The notes under the pieces were generated by a model. It had not been told where the DNA came from. It made no database searches and saw nothing but the letters and a program-made list of their open reading frames with translations. Shown here piece by piece: positions 11,881 through 22,748 of a DNA stretch of 64,000 nucleotides. Source of the stretch: Heterohyrax brucei (Eukaryota; Chordata; Mammalia; Hyracoidea; Procaviidae); NCBI GenBank assembly GCA_028571685.1, contig CM053141.1, positions 52,326,333 through 52,390,332 on the forward strand, written 5' to 3'. The position numbers were made by a program, and so were the translations under genes. Within the stretch, counting starts at the first letter, position 1. Every line of letters starts with the position of its first letter.

Positions 11881-12302
11881 GATCTTTTCATAGGCAGCAT
11901 GTAGTTTGGGGTCTTCTTTTAAATTCTCTCTGACAATCTCAGCCTTGAATTGCAGTGTTTAGACAATTTAATGTGGTTATTGATTTGTTTGCACTTAAAT
12001 TTACCATCTTGCTTTTTGTTTTTAATTTTCTCCATATATTTTTTGTTCATCTTTGTTCTACTTTTTGGGGGTTATTTGTGTGTTTTTATAGTTAGGTTGC
12101 ATTCCCTTTGTTGTTTTATTAGCTATAATTCTACTGCATTTTTTTTTTAATGGTCATTCCAGGGTTTATAGTATGTATTTATTAACTTATCAGAGGCTCT
12201 CTTCCAGTGATATCACACAATCTTACCTATAGAATGTAAGAGTAGTATAACAGCATATTTCCACTTCTCATTCACCATCTTTGTGTTTTGGCTGTCATAC
12301 AT

Positions 12303-12727
12303 TATCTTAATTATCTCGCGCTGCTATAATGGAAATAACACAAGAGAGTGGCTTTAACAAATAGAAATTTATTTCTTCACAGTTAAGAGGCTGAAAGCCT
12401 GAATTCAGGATGCCAGTTTTGGGGAAAGGATTTCTCTCTCTGTTGTCTATAGGGGAAAGTCTTTGTCTCTTCAGTTTCCAGTCCTTGGCTCTTGGAGACT
12501 TAAACCAGCATGGCATCTGTCTTCCCTTTCCCATGTCCTCTCACTCACTTGCTTGTTCAATATCTTTTATATCTCAAAACAAATTGGCTTAAGAAACACC
12601 CTACACTACTACTGTCTCATTAACATTTTACAAGAAAGATACACTCCCAAATGAGATTATAACACCAGGTAAAGGGCTGGGATTCACAGCACAAGGTTTG
12701 GAAGCGGACACAGTTCAATCCATAACA
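12303..12727 (-). mobile_element. Solo LTR, MaLR-like (ERVL-MaLR), fossil
   Basis: Minus-strand solo LTR. The plus strand opens with ATCTCGCGCTGCTATAATGG, then GAAATTTATTTCTTCACAG, and closes CAGTTCAATCCATAACA. The same LTR family occurs at 23109, 40693, 50411 and 51121. No internal retroviral genes adjoin it. It sits inside the ancient L1, so it is younger than that L1, and its divergence suggests tens of millions of years. Broken fossil. Confidence 0.75.
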
Positions 12728-12869
12728 TATATTTTCTTTCACATATGCTGTGAACCTCATACAGCATTGCTTTTTGAATTTTTATTTTGTGACTTTAAAA
12801 AGTCAACTTTTTAAAATATTTTTAAAGTGATTTTATATTTATTCATATTTACCATTTCTAGCTTTCTTT

Positions 12870-13038
12870 ATGGAAACCCTGGTGTCCTAGTGGTTAAGTG
12901 TTACATCTGCTAACCAAAAGGTCAGTGGTTCAAGTCTGCCAGGTGCTCCTTGGAAACTCTGTGGAGCAGTTCTACTCTGTCCTAGAGGGTCTCTATGAGT
13001 CAGAATTGACAAGATGGCAGTGGGTTTGGTTTTGGGCT
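12870..13038 (+). mobile_element. AfroSINE, short type
   Basis: Full length. Head GGAAACCCTGGTGTCCTAG, B-box region GTCAGTGGTTCAAGTCTG, and tail GAGTCAGAATTGACAAGATG followed by GGGTTTGGTTTTGG. Inserted in the ancient L1. Confidence 0.93.
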
Positions 13039-13611
13039 TATGTAGATTCACGTTTTCATGCAGCATCGTCTTCCTGCTGCCTAAATGGTTTCCTCTAGCA
13101 TTTCACATGGTGCATGTCTGGTGGGAATGAATTCTTTCACGGCTTGTATGTTGAAAATGTCAACATTTTGGTTTCATTTCTGAAAGATGTTTTCTCTGAG
13201 TATAAACCATGCAGTTGACAGTTTTTGTCTTTCAGGATTTTAAGAACAGTCTTCTGATGAGAAATCTGCTGTCATTTTTACATTTGTTCCTGTATGTAAG
13301 TGTCTGATTCAATGATTTTTCTTTATTGCTACTTCTAAGCAATTTGATAATGATATATCTTGATATAGTTTTCTGCATTTATGTTATACTCGGGGTTTAT
13401 TGAGCTTCTGGAATCTACATGCTAAATATTTGGATACATGGAAATTTGGGGGTGCATAATCCTTCAGATATTTTTCTGTGCACCCCTAATCCCCGCTTTC
13501 AGAATTCAAATTATTCACTGCTCTAATTGCATGGTATTTGAAGTTTTTCCATCACATGCTGATGGACTTTTATCTTCTTTTGTCCTTTTTCTCTTTGTAT
13601 TTCATTTTAAG

Positions 13612-13768
13612 GCATGGTCCCCATGGTGCAGTGGTTAAGTGTTTGACCACTAACCAAAAGGTCAGCAGTTCAAATCCATCACTAGCTCCTTCAAAACTCT
13701 GTGGGGCTGTACTTCTCTGTCCTGTAGGGTCAATGGGAGCTGGAATTGACTTAACAGCAGTTGCTTTT
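13612..13768 (+). mobile_element. AfroSINE, short type
   Basis: Head GGTCCCCATGGTGCAGTGG keeps a good A-box; B-box AGTTCAAATCC. The tail GAATTGACTTAACAGCAG is eroded. Second SINE inside the ancient L1. Confidence 0.9.
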
Positions 13769-14610
13769 GTTGTGTTCTGCTTTTGTCTCCAAACATACCG
13801 TTCTTTGTCCCTGCAGTGTCTATTACTATCATTCAGTGAATTTTCATTTTAAAATTTCATTTGGCACTTTTTGGTATCTTCTGTGTTTCTGATTAACATC
13901 TTTTATCTTTCCTGCACCTTCTTGAACACATGTAATATGGTTATGATAACTGTTTAATGTTTTTTGCCTACTACTTCTGTTACTTGTGCCATTTCTGAAT
14001 CTCTGTATTGACTAATTTTCTTCTTACAGGGAGTAGTTTTTCTTTGTTTCTTTATGTGGCTGATAGTTTATTTTTGACAGACTTATGAATTACTGTTGTT
14101 GGATACTAGACATCTTTGTATTTCTAGAAGTATTTTTAGTTGCCACCCTCTCCCCCAAGGTGCAGTTAGCTTACTTGGAGATAGTTTGATCTTTTCAATA
14201 CTTATTTATATGCTTTGTTAGCCTGTTCCAGGAACCCTTAAATCTGGGGGTAATTATGCCCTATTCACTGGGACATTGCCTTTTTTGAGCACTGCATCCA
14301 ACACCCCACGAATTGTGAGGTTCTTTGCTCTCGCTTGTTGGAACTCAACCCATTTCTATCTTTATTTAACTTCTGGAGATTGTGCCCTCTGCTCTTTTCA
14401 GGTGCTTCTTTGCCTGACCTCAGAGACCTCACATACTGTCTTCTCATTGGTGTTCTGATCAGTATTTAGCTGAAGATGTGAGGGAGATCATCTGCAGATC
14501 TCTGGAATTCTCTTTCTCTCCATCTCTGGGAAGTTGTCTCTTCTGTGCTTTGCCTTGTGAACTCCAGCTGCCTTGGCATCCTTGGGATCTCAGCTTCATG
14601 TTCTCAACTA

Positions 14611-14878
14611 ACAGACAATGGGCTATATTTGACCTATGAGCCGTGATTTTCTGACCCTTGGTATAGAATATAAAAGACTTTTTAAAAAATGTTCACTTGG
14701 TCACTAAATTAGTCAAGAAGGATTTGGTGAGCATCTACTGTGTTCCAGGCACTGAAGACCATGATGAGGAAACAGATGCTTATCACATAAGCTAGTAGTC
14801 GCAGTAAGGTGGGGAAAAAATCAAATATTGCATAAATTCTGATATAAATTTTAAATGTATTAACAAAAACCAAATCAA
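14611..14878 (+). repeat. Local duplication, unit A
   Basis: About 268 bp that recur at 16305-16570 in the same orientation, roughly 85% identical by eye. It begins 40-50 bp inside the terminus of a hAT-like element (TGAGCCGTGATTTTCTGACC), runs on through TTTTTAAAAAATGTTCACTTG and a MIR-like core, and ends AAAAACCAAATC against an MLT1 LTR. Confidence 0.75.
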
Positions 14879-14887
14879 ATGTGTGAA

Positions 14888-15330
14888 TGTGTAGTTCCCT
14901 AGAGCTGCCATAACAAAATGTCACAAACTGGGCTGCTTTTAAGAACAGGAATTATCAGAATTTTCCTGGAGGCTGAGAATCCAAGATTAGGAAGTCAATC
15001 TTGTTGAATCATTCCAAGGCTATGAAACAGAAGCTGTTTCAAGCCTCTCGTCTAGCTTCTGGTGGCTTCAGAAAACCACTGGTTTTCAGAAAACCACTGG
15101 TTTTCAGAAACTGCGTCACTTAATGTCCTTCCTCTATCACACTATTACTGTGTATCTTCCCTTTATGAAGATAATGTACGATTAGGACCTGTGTTAATCC
15201 AGTATGACCTCAGATTTGCTTAACTGACAATGTCTTCAAAGACCTTATCTTCAAATAAGATCATGTTTATAGGAACTGGGGGTAGAACGTCCACCTATCT
15301 TTCTGGCAAACACGGTTCATTCTGTTAACA
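14888..15330 (-). mobile_element. MLT1-type LTR (ERVL-MaLR), fossil
   Basis: Minus-strand LTR. The plus strand begins TGTGTAGTTCCCTAGAGCTG and shows CTTATCTTCAAATAAG, ending TTCATTCTGTTAACA. Ancient by divergence and broken. It contains a small 18-bp tandem repeat at 15069-15104. Confidence 0.7.
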
Positions 15331-15633
15331 GGGAGGTGGGCTTTGCCTGGGTTTTCCTTCCTTCTGCGGTCACCTGGAAACACTCTGCAGGCAGTGAACC
15401 GAGAAAATCATAGAATTTAGCTTGTTTCACCTCTGTCATCGATTACTGTCCTGGTTTGCCTAATGTTGAGTATCCAAAAAATATTGTTCAAATATTTGCC
15501 AGTTTTATATTTTTCATACAGGTGGTAGTTAGAGCTTCTGTTATTCTATCCTGCCCAGAAGTGGAAGTCCAACCTAAGAACCTTAAATTATTAACGTTCT
15601 GATTTATATTTAGCAATTAAATTCTTAATAGTA

Positions 15634-15786
15634 GAAACCCTGGTGGTGCAGTGGTTAAGTATAGCTGCTAACCAAAGGGTCAGAAGTTCAAATCCACCAG
15701 GACCTCCTCAGAAACCCTATGGGGGAAGTTCTACCCTGTCCCATAGCGCCACCATGAGTCAGAATCGACTTAATGGCCATGATGAT
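15634..15786 (+). mobile_element. AfroSINE, short type, well preserved
   Basis: One of the best copies. Head GAAACCCTGGTGGTGCAGTG contains the Pol III A-box. B-box AGTTCAAATCC, CTCAGAAACCCTATGGGG, tail CATGAGTCAGAATCGACTTA. Useful as the local reference for the short type. Confidence 0.95.
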
Positions 15787-16104
15787 TTTTGCATTAAATT
15801 CTTACTATTAACTAGTCACAGTTAGATCCCTTTTTTATGTCTGGGTTGCAATATCCAAAAAAGTTTCTTCCTCCTCTTGAGTTATCCATTCATATTTGTT
15901 CTTTAATTTCCACTGGAAACCCTACATTTTTATAAAACACTTCTACGTTTTTTGAAACTATTTTTCTCTTTAGCATTATATTTTATTTCACAGTTTCCTG
16001 AATTTCAACATTTGGTTAAGTATCTGATTTCCTCTTTTTCAGTAATTGTTTCATAAATTTGTCTTATTTTGACTGTAAGCTCCTTGTTATAAGGGACTTT
16101 AGAT

Positions 16105-16353
16105 ATTTAATTAATGAACCCAAATTAGAACAGAACAATAAGCCTGAGAAAATGTTTCTGGAATGTTTATCTTATTCTGGGTTTTGCAAGCCTTAGCATC
16201 TCTGTTGCAACTGCCTAACTCTGCCATATTAATCTGAAAGCATCTATAGACAATAAGGAAATGAACAGATGTGGCTACATTCCAATAAAACGTTATTTGC
16301 AGAAACAGATAATGGACCATACTTGACCCATGAGCCGTGATTTCCTGACCCTG
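16105..16353 (-). mobile_element. hAT-type DNA transposon relic, non-autonomous
   Basis: The minus strand opens CCAGGGTCAGGAAATCACGG, an eroded form of the mammalian hAT terminus that starts CAGGGGTCGGCAAAC. The inner text (CCAATAAAACGTTATTTGCA, TGTCTATAGATGCTTTC on the minus strand, GCAACAGAGATGCTAAGG) follows the same family. No transposase frame. The far end near 16105 is uncertain. Confidence 0.6.
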
Positions 16354-16570
16354 GTGTACACTATAAAAGACTTTTTAAAAAATGTTCACTTGATCCCTGA
16401 GTTAGTCAAGCAACATTTGGTGAATGTCTACTATGTCCCAAGCACTGGGAAGACAATGATGAGGAAACAAACGCGTATCACATAAGATAGGTCTCAGTAA
16501 GGTGGAAAAAAAATCAAATATTGCAAAAATTCTGATAAAAATTCTAAATGTATTAACCAAAACCAAATCG
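16305..16570 (+). repeat. Local duplication, unit B
   Basis: Partner of 14611-14878. Here the hAT element continues upstream, whereas unit A starts partway into it. So B looks like the source context and A the copy. Ends at AACCAAATC against an AfroSINE. Confidence 0.75.
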
Positions 16571-16768
16571 CATTCTTACCACTGAGCCTATTTCAACTCA
16601 CGGTGACCGTATAGGACAGAGTAGAACTCCCTGTAGGGTTTCCAAGCCTGTAAATCTCTATGCAAGCAGACTGCCACATCTTACTTTTGCAGAGTGGCAG
16701 TGTGTTCAAATCACTAGGTTTTTGGTTAGCAGCCAAGCACTTAACCACCGCACCACCACAGCCCTTAC
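16556..16768 (-). mobile_element. AfroSINE, long type
   Basis: Minus strand. Tail CCAAAACCAAATCGC at the left, CAACTCACGGTGACCGTATA, middle block AAGCAGACTGCCACATC, and head CACCGCACCACCACAGCCC at the right. Abuts duplication unit B. Confidence 0.88.
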
Positions 16769-16808
16769 AAGCGGCATTAAGTGATATAAAACAAAGTTAC
16801 TTGTAGGT

Positions 16809-17280
16809 TGTGTCAAGCAGAATTCCAGGATGGCCCCTGAAGATTCATGCCCTCTATAATCCTTTCCCTTTGAGTTGAGAAAGAATCTGTGACTGTGATA
16901 ATATATCACTTCTCTTAGAATGTTACAGTAGGTAGAAAATGTGAAAGATTTTACAGGAATAGTCTAGACCTATAATCAGTTGATTTTGAATTAACCAAAA
17001 GAAAAATCCTAGGTAGAGACGACCTAATTAGGTTAGCTTTTAAATAGAGATTTTTCTGCTAGCTTTGAGGAAACAAGCTGTCATGCTGTGAAAGGGCCAT
17101 ATAGCTGGAACCTGAGACCACTTTCTGGGGCCTGAGAGTGATCACAAATGCTGCAAGAGAGACAACGGAAACCTCAGCCCCTAACCTGAAGGAAATGAAT
17201 TCTGCCAACAATCTAAATGAGCTTGAAACAGGCGTCTGAGCCTTAGATGAGTCTACCCATGTGAAATCCTTGGAACGTTC
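16809..17280 (+). mobile_element. MLT1-type LTR (ERVL-MaLR), fossil
   Basis: Starts with CAAGCAGAATTCCAGGATGG, matching the MLT1 opening that reads GCAGAACTCTAAGATGG, and continues through AATCTGTGACTGTGATAAT and GAGACAACGGAAACCTC. No internal genes. Ancient and broken; its 3' end has faded. Confidence 0.65.
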
Positions 17281-17296
17281 TCCTCACCTCCCCCTA

Positions 17297-17368
17297 GATA
17301 TTTTGATCCATGGTTGATTGAATCCGTGGATGCAAAATTCACAAGTCATGTACGGAGGGCTGACTATA
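17297..17368 (-). mobile_element. MER2-like (Tigger/mariner superfamily) DNA transposon end
   Basis: The plus strand reads GATCCATGGTTGATTGAATC, then CGTGGATGC, and ends GTACGGAGGGCTGACTAT. This is the reverse complement of the MER2 opening CAGTCGGCCCTCCGTATCC. Only about 70 bp of one terminus is seen. Confidence 0.75.
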
Positions 17369-18210
17369 TTATATGAAAAGAGGAATTTGAAATGGAGGGA
17401 ACGGTCCAGAGTAAATTTATAAGTAAGTGCTGGGATGTCAAATAATAATAGTTCGGAGGATGGCAGTTGTATTCTGATGCTCTTACAGAACACTGTTACA
17501 GTGAGATAATGAGAGTGGTAAAGAAGCGAAGACTGGCTCCTCTGGATACTGTTTTGGAAAGCTTGACTGTGAAGAAAGGATGAACAAAGATTTCAGCTTG
17601 TTTACAAAGGGGTGTCAGTGAGATTTTGGTTGGGTTTTTGCTTATTTATTTATAAATAGAAAATATTTAACCTTCAAGTATTGTAGGCAAGATTCAGCTA
17701 AGGACTGAGTGATTAAGTAATTCCTTACTGCTATGCTTTATTACAGAGTCTGGCTATCCATCCTACGGAAGATGAGAACACTTTTATTTAACAGTGTAGC
17801 CAGCTTCTAAGACACAGGAGTTTTTTTCTTTTTTTTAAAAAAATTCTTTCCTTTAGTATTCTAGTTTAGATTTGAATTACAATTAACTCCAAGGGATGTT
17901 TTCTGTTTTGTTTATTTCCAATAAAAAAGAAATATGGGAGCTGATTCAGAGCTTAATGTGCAGGCTGATTTGTTGTAATAAGCATATTCTGACATAGGTT
18001 AATCAATTAATGAGACAGCACCCCTTTTATAGTGGTATAATACAGATAAGCATCTGCAAGACAGGACCACTGCTCTCCAGAAACTCAAAATTTAATGGAA
18101 AAGTAAATGAATCAAAGCACAGTAAAGTTTATGACATCCTATTGGGAAATTCTGGTTTTGTAGTATCATTAAATTTCATTTTTAAAAGGTCAAGTATTGT
18201 CCTAAGTGAT
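17369..18210. other. No gene recognised
   Basis: AT-rich; the frame at 18010-18225 has no motif. Nothing assigned. Confidence 0.4.
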
Positions 18211-18424
18211 CCACGAAGTCCCTGAGCAGTACAAGAAGTGAATCACTTGACTACTGCCAAAAAGTTGACAACTCAGTTTGAACTTACCTCGTCTCCAGAG
18301 GAGACAGACCTAGTGATCCGCTTCCAAAGACTAATAACCTTGAAAATCATATGAGGCATTTCTACTCTGCGGACATGCAGTCACCACGAGTCAGAATCCC
18401 CTAGATGACAACTAACAACAAAAG
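18211..18424 (+). mobile_element. AfroSINE, third (long) type
   Basis: Opens CCACGAAGTCCCTGAGCAGT instead of the usual GAAACCCTGGTGG head. Carries the block GATCCGCTTCCAAAGACTAA and ends CACGAGTCAGAATCCCCTAG then ACAACTAACAACAA, a tail of RTE type. Related to 5195, 32418 and 44928. Confidence 0.8.
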
Positions 18425-19134
18425 GGGGTCTACATGAGGTTTTCTGACGCATGTAAGTGATAGAGCCAAGAAATTGCTCTGTCATGTACCTTGAAAGAAA
18501 TCAGGTTATGCTCCTGGCACAAAGTAGGTTTCTAAAAAAGTCGTTGCTCATTTGTTTTTTACTAGCCAACTTCATGTACAAAGCCAGTCTTAGCAGTCCA
18601 ACGTGATTGCTCAGATGGGATCACTTCCCTCTTCACCCTCCTAGACATCTATTTCCCTCTGAAATTCCTATTATCCCGGAGGCAGCAGTCAGTACTCAGC
18701 TGTACCTCCTGCCCTCAGGGTATGGGTGGTATTGCAAAATTCCTGAGTCATTGTTTACTCTGAATCCTAAAATAAGGTTCTGACACATATGGCAAAACAT
18801 ATTGCTTTGAAAGAAACAAGGGTAGATATTTTGAGCACCAGACACCCAGAGCTGACATCACTGGGGAAGACTGAGGTTTGGAAGGTCTCCACTCAGCTCT
18901 AGAAGACTGACCTCCACTGCCACTTTAAGTGTCATCTCTTGTCAGTACCAGCAAGCTAAGTGGAAAACAATTCAGTCTACCGATGTTCAGTGACCATTCG
19001 AGGATTCACAGAACACTGGTTGTGCAGGAAAAATCTTCTCACGGCTAAGCTGAAAAGTTGTCTCTCTTTTAGCATCTAGCATACTGTCTGTTGATCTTCT
19101 GGCAGGAATGAAAGCACAGTGGTCAAGTCCGTGA
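18425..19134. other. No gene or repeat recognised
   Basis: Mixed-composition sequence with no recognised family. The minus-strand frame at 18987-19172 overlaps the neighbouring L1 edge and has no motif. Confidence 0.4.
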
Positions 19135-19625
19135 TTTCTAGAATATTTGCAAAGTTGTGCAACCATCACCAAAATCTCCTGATTAGAATACTGTCATCAC
19201 CTCTGAAAGAAGCCTTATACCCATTGGCAGTCATTTCCCCCAGCTACAGGCAACTGCCGGTCTACTTGCTGTCTGTATAGATTTTCCTATCCTAGACATG
19301 TTATATAAATGGTATAATATAATAAGCATTTTTTGGTGACTAACCTTTCATTTGGTATAATGTTTTCAAGGTTCATTATATTGTAGCATATGTCATTGCT
19401 TTGTTTATTTTTATTACTGAATAATATTGTATAGATATACCATATTTTATTTACTCATTTATCAGTTGATGGGCATTTGGGGTATTTTCACTGTTTCGCT
19501 GTTATGAATAATGCTGCTATGAACATTTGTGTGCAAGTTTTTGTAAGAATATGTGTTTTTATTTCTCTTGGCTGGATAACTGTATGACACATGACAGTAT
19601 TAAACAACTACCAACTGAAAGCTTT
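19135..19625 (-). mobile_element. Ancient L1 (L1M-type), 3' ORF2 region
   Basis: Antisense L1 text in order: TTGTGCAACCATCACCA, GTATAGATTTTCCTATCC, GGTTCATTATATTGTAGCAT, ACTGAATAATATTGTATAG and AATAATGCTGCTATGAAC. No open frame. Better preserved than the copy at 11335. Confidence 0.85.
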
Positions 19626-20069
19626 AGATCTTTATAGACTCAGTCATTTGGAAAGATCTTGCTCTCCAGACCTTATCCCCACATGCAGTCTGTACTTGGG
19701 GATCTGTCAGAAACAGGAGAATATCTACCCTAAACATACATTGTGCTGAACTCTCCTTCATCTTTTTACCGAGTCTTTTAAACATTCTTATCAAAAAAGT
19801 TCCCTATCTCTATACTGGTATATGTGGCCAGTATACAGAAAGCAGCAATAAGGCAATTGGAATTATCATACATTTTCGAAATATTTACATAACTTACTAT
19901 TAATGAAATAAACCATCTGAAAAAGACTTTAATTCAAATAAAGATATAAAACAGGTAGCTTAGAAATTTTAGAAGAAAAACATTATAGTGACATTAGAAT
20001 ACCCTAGGGCCGTGCACTATGGCGATTGCAAGACTTAGATGCGAGCGTCAGCTTCTCCCCCCGCTTGCT

Positions 20070-20235
20070 GTTTTGCTTTGAGTAAGTTTTTCAACCTCTG
20101 TGAGCCTTAGTTTCACACTTCCTAAAATAAGGCTAATGATACTATTTACTTCTTATGATGGCTGTTAAAGGAGATATTTTGAAAGATATTGTAAATGTTA
20201 CAAGTATTATACACTGTAAATATGAATATTTGTAA
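20070..20235 (+). mobile_element. MIR-type SINE, ancient
   Basis: Order of eroded MIR blocks: AGTAAGTTTTTCAACCTCTG, TGAGCCTTAGTTTCACAC, AATAAGGCTAATGATAC, then a TGGCTGTTAAAGGAGAT segment. Confidence 0.7.
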
Positions 20236-20352
20236 TATTACGAATCAATATTGTAAAAATTCCGTGCATAGCCTGATTCCCGGTGAGAATTTAAAAAAAT
20301 AGAAGTTTGGAACCCCGAACTCCAGTCAAGGTTAATGTGGCTATTACTGTCC

Positions 20353-20380
20353 AGCCAAAAGCCAAGTGCCGTCGAGTCGG
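20353..20380 (-). mobile_element. Isolated RTE/AfroSINE 3' tail fragment
   Basis: Only about 28 bp: GCCAAAAGCCAAGTGCCGTC then GAGTCG, which on the minus strand is the terminal CGACTCGACGGCACTTGGCT of the family. No SINE body is attached. Flanking target duplications are not convincing here. Confidence 0.7.
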
Positions 20381-20506
20381 ATCCAAGGAAAGTCTAATTT
20401 ATTTACATGTAGTTTCCAGTGTAAGCATATTCAACTTCTTTCTCCAAAGATGACTCGTGATTTCCTATACTCTTCCTGAACTTTTTCTATGCATATGTAT
20501 TGGGTG

Positions 20507-20673
20507 GAAACCCTAGTGGCATAGGGGTTAAATACTACATGTGCTAACCACAAGGTTAACAGTTTAAATCCACCAGGCACAACTTGGAAACTCTGTGGGG
20601 CAGTTCTGCACTGTCTATAGGGTCATTATGGGTTGGAATAGACTGGATGGCAATGGGTTTAGTTTTTGGTTTG
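20507..20673 (+). mobile_element. AfroSINE, short type
   Basis: Head GGAAACCCTAGTGGCATAGG, CTTGGAAACTCTGTGGGGC, tail GGGTTGGAATAGACTGGATG then GGGTTTAGTTTTTGG. Full length; the B-box has lost its CG. Confidence 0.93.
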
Positions 20674-22240
20674 TGTGCTCTATCTCTTAATAAATGATTT
20701 TATACACTTTTACACATGACAGCTCTTCTCAAATGACAGTTAAGCCAAATGGTAAGTAACTCTACATATAAATTTGGGATGGAAAAAACTGTCCCCTCCC
20801 AATATGCCATTTTTTAAATAAAATTAGAGGAGATAGAGGAATGGAGTGCTCATCGCTGATAAAATTAGCAGTTGGAGTCTGTTACCTATATCCTCTTGCT
20901 TGTTGAGTTAAATTATCAGTTTTTAAGATTAATGTGATTTTAAAAATCAGAACTTGTTACTTTAAAATGCTTTTATATTTCATGCCACCTGATATGTATC
21001 TAATAACATTATGTAGATATCTCACTTGACAAGTTACAAAACTAAATCATTTTGATTAATGACGTCCCCAAAACTGTCATTGCAAAAGGAATTCCTGATG
21101 TATTATTCTAAAGGTACACTGCCAAGTCACACTCTTTGTGGTTTTTGAAGTAATAATCATTTATGATAGATTATTGTGGCATGAACTCACTCAGTGAATT
21201 TCTTCCACATGAATATTTTAATGCATTGTTTTTATGTAGAAAAGAATCAGATTTTTTTTCCCCCACAGATGCTGTGATAGTTTTTCACTGCTATCTTCTT
21301 CTGAAAAGTAATGGATGAAATACATAAGCTGATTAAATGTATTTGGATGGCTTGGTTTCCGAGGCTGGCCAAAGTACTTCCTTTTTTGGCTTAAGAATTG
21401 TCTGATAATAGCTTTCAGGTAAAATAGGATAAAATCATTTATTAAGATATGTGTGTATGGTCAAAAAATTCTGGAAAAGCACAGATGAAACTTGACAATG
21501 GTTAATTCTTGAAAAGAAAATTAAATGGCAGTGGCACATGTGGTTGCAGGTGGTGAGAGAGAATTTTACTTCTTTTCTATGTAAAATGCTATATTATTCC
21601 TTTCAGTTTTTAAACAATGACTTGGTAACACCTTCATAATTGAGAAAATGTGTGTGTACCTTGAAAAATTCATTTGGCTGCTTCTGTGCATTTCTTACTT
21701 TACAAGTTGAAATGCATTTTTCACTTTTCTAGGTTATCACCATTTCCAGTTTGCATGTGAAACACACCAAAAAACAGTCTCTCTCACTAAACTCAAGATC
21801 TTTCATTGTTTTTCTCTTTTCTCCTTTTCCTACACAACAGTGTTCTTAAAATGAGAAGACTATAATTAAATAAAAAGTAATGGCACTAAATTCTGATGAT
21901 AGAAATTCATTAATATCTATCAACTATATATTACCCGTATATCAACTATATATTACCCATATTTTGTTTATATATCACCTCCAAACAACCTTATTTTAAC
22001 AGAGTGAGGGGATTTGGTTTGGGAGCTGTTTAAAGGACTATTTCTAGAACAGACCTTTCAGCTACGTGATGAACAGTACGTTCATCTTTTGTATAGGCAA
22101 TGACAAACTCAGTCAATGCTTATGTTACTTTTTATGATTCCCATAAGAAGGAAAATAGCAAAATAGAACATGAGTGTCTTTAGGCAATCACTGTTTCGTA
22201 ATTTATCAGTAGAATTTTTATTTAAAGAAGAAAACACACA
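20674..22240. other. No gene recognised
   Basis: AT-rich single-copy-looking sequence. A 22-bp unit beginning ATCAACTATATATTACCC occurs twice in tandem near 21918-21961. Nothing else assigned. Confidence 0.4.
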
Positions 22241-22748
22241 GGTCCCACAACTCAGTTGTTCTAAGTGCTACATACCTCAATGCTGAATGTCACTATGGTT
22301 GCTTTCCAACTACTCCCCTTGGGTAGCTGTGCACCAATGCCAGTGCCTAGACCACCCTCCAAAGCAATTTTGGAACTCTTTCTGGAATGCCCATTACACA
22401 CAGTAGCATGTTGGCAAGTTTTCCATCTAACTTGTATAGCTTTTAGCCACTAAACAAGTAACTGTATTGAAACATCCTCCGTACTCACCCGATCTGTCCA
22501 CCGGTGATGTTTTTCCTTCACCTGAAGATAAAGGAAATGTTGAAAGGAAGACATTTTGATGCCATTCAGGACCTCTGATAGCCATTCCAGAAAAAAAGTT
22601 CCAAAATTTCTTTGAAGGGTGGACTAGGTGCTGATGTTGGTGCATAGCTTCCCAAGGAGAATACTTTGAAGGTGGTCATAGTAGTTTTCAGAAATCAGAT
22701 ATGTAGCACTTTTTCTAGGATGAGTTCATGAACTTAACTGTCAGTCTT
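22241..22748. mobile_element. Fold-back mariner-type DNA transposon, non-autonomous, copy 1
   Basis: Two arms of about 170 bp in opposite orientation (about 22250-22405 and 22560-22735), both from the 3' end of one mariner-like transposase gene. The arms carry TTCCAAAATT and its complement, and GTAGCACTTTTTCTAGGATG with its complement. Between them, in plus sense, 22425-22550 encodes the end of the catalytic region: PPYSPDLSTGDVFP, matching the mariner motif YSPDLAPNDFFLFP that carries the third catalytic aspartate, then KGNVERKTF. The N-terminal two thirds, including the DNA-binding domain, are absent, so the element was probably moved by a full-length relative. A second copy with the same junction lies at 63450-63996. 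Confidence 0.8.

Larger units (their letters stand above)
11881..14580 (-). mobile_element. Ancient L1 (L1M-type), antisense, in several pieces
   Basis: The text between the inserted LTR and SINEs stays collinear with an old L1 antisense consensus: TGGTTATTGATTTGTTTGC (11970s), GGTCATTCCAGGG (12152), TTTCACATGGTGCATGTCTGG (13100), GAAATCTGCTGTCATTTTTAC (13260), TTCTTGAACACATGTAATATGG (13920) and ACCCCACGAATTGTGAGG (14302). Interrupted by the LTR at 12303-12727 and the AfroSINEs at 12870 and 13612. The subfamily cannot be set by eye. Confidence 0.65.

Noticed and set aside
15634-15700. tRNA-like A-box and B-box, possible tRNA gene
   Set aside because: It is the head of an AfroSINE: the same head recurs dozens of times, there is no acceptor stem pairing, and a SINE tail follows.
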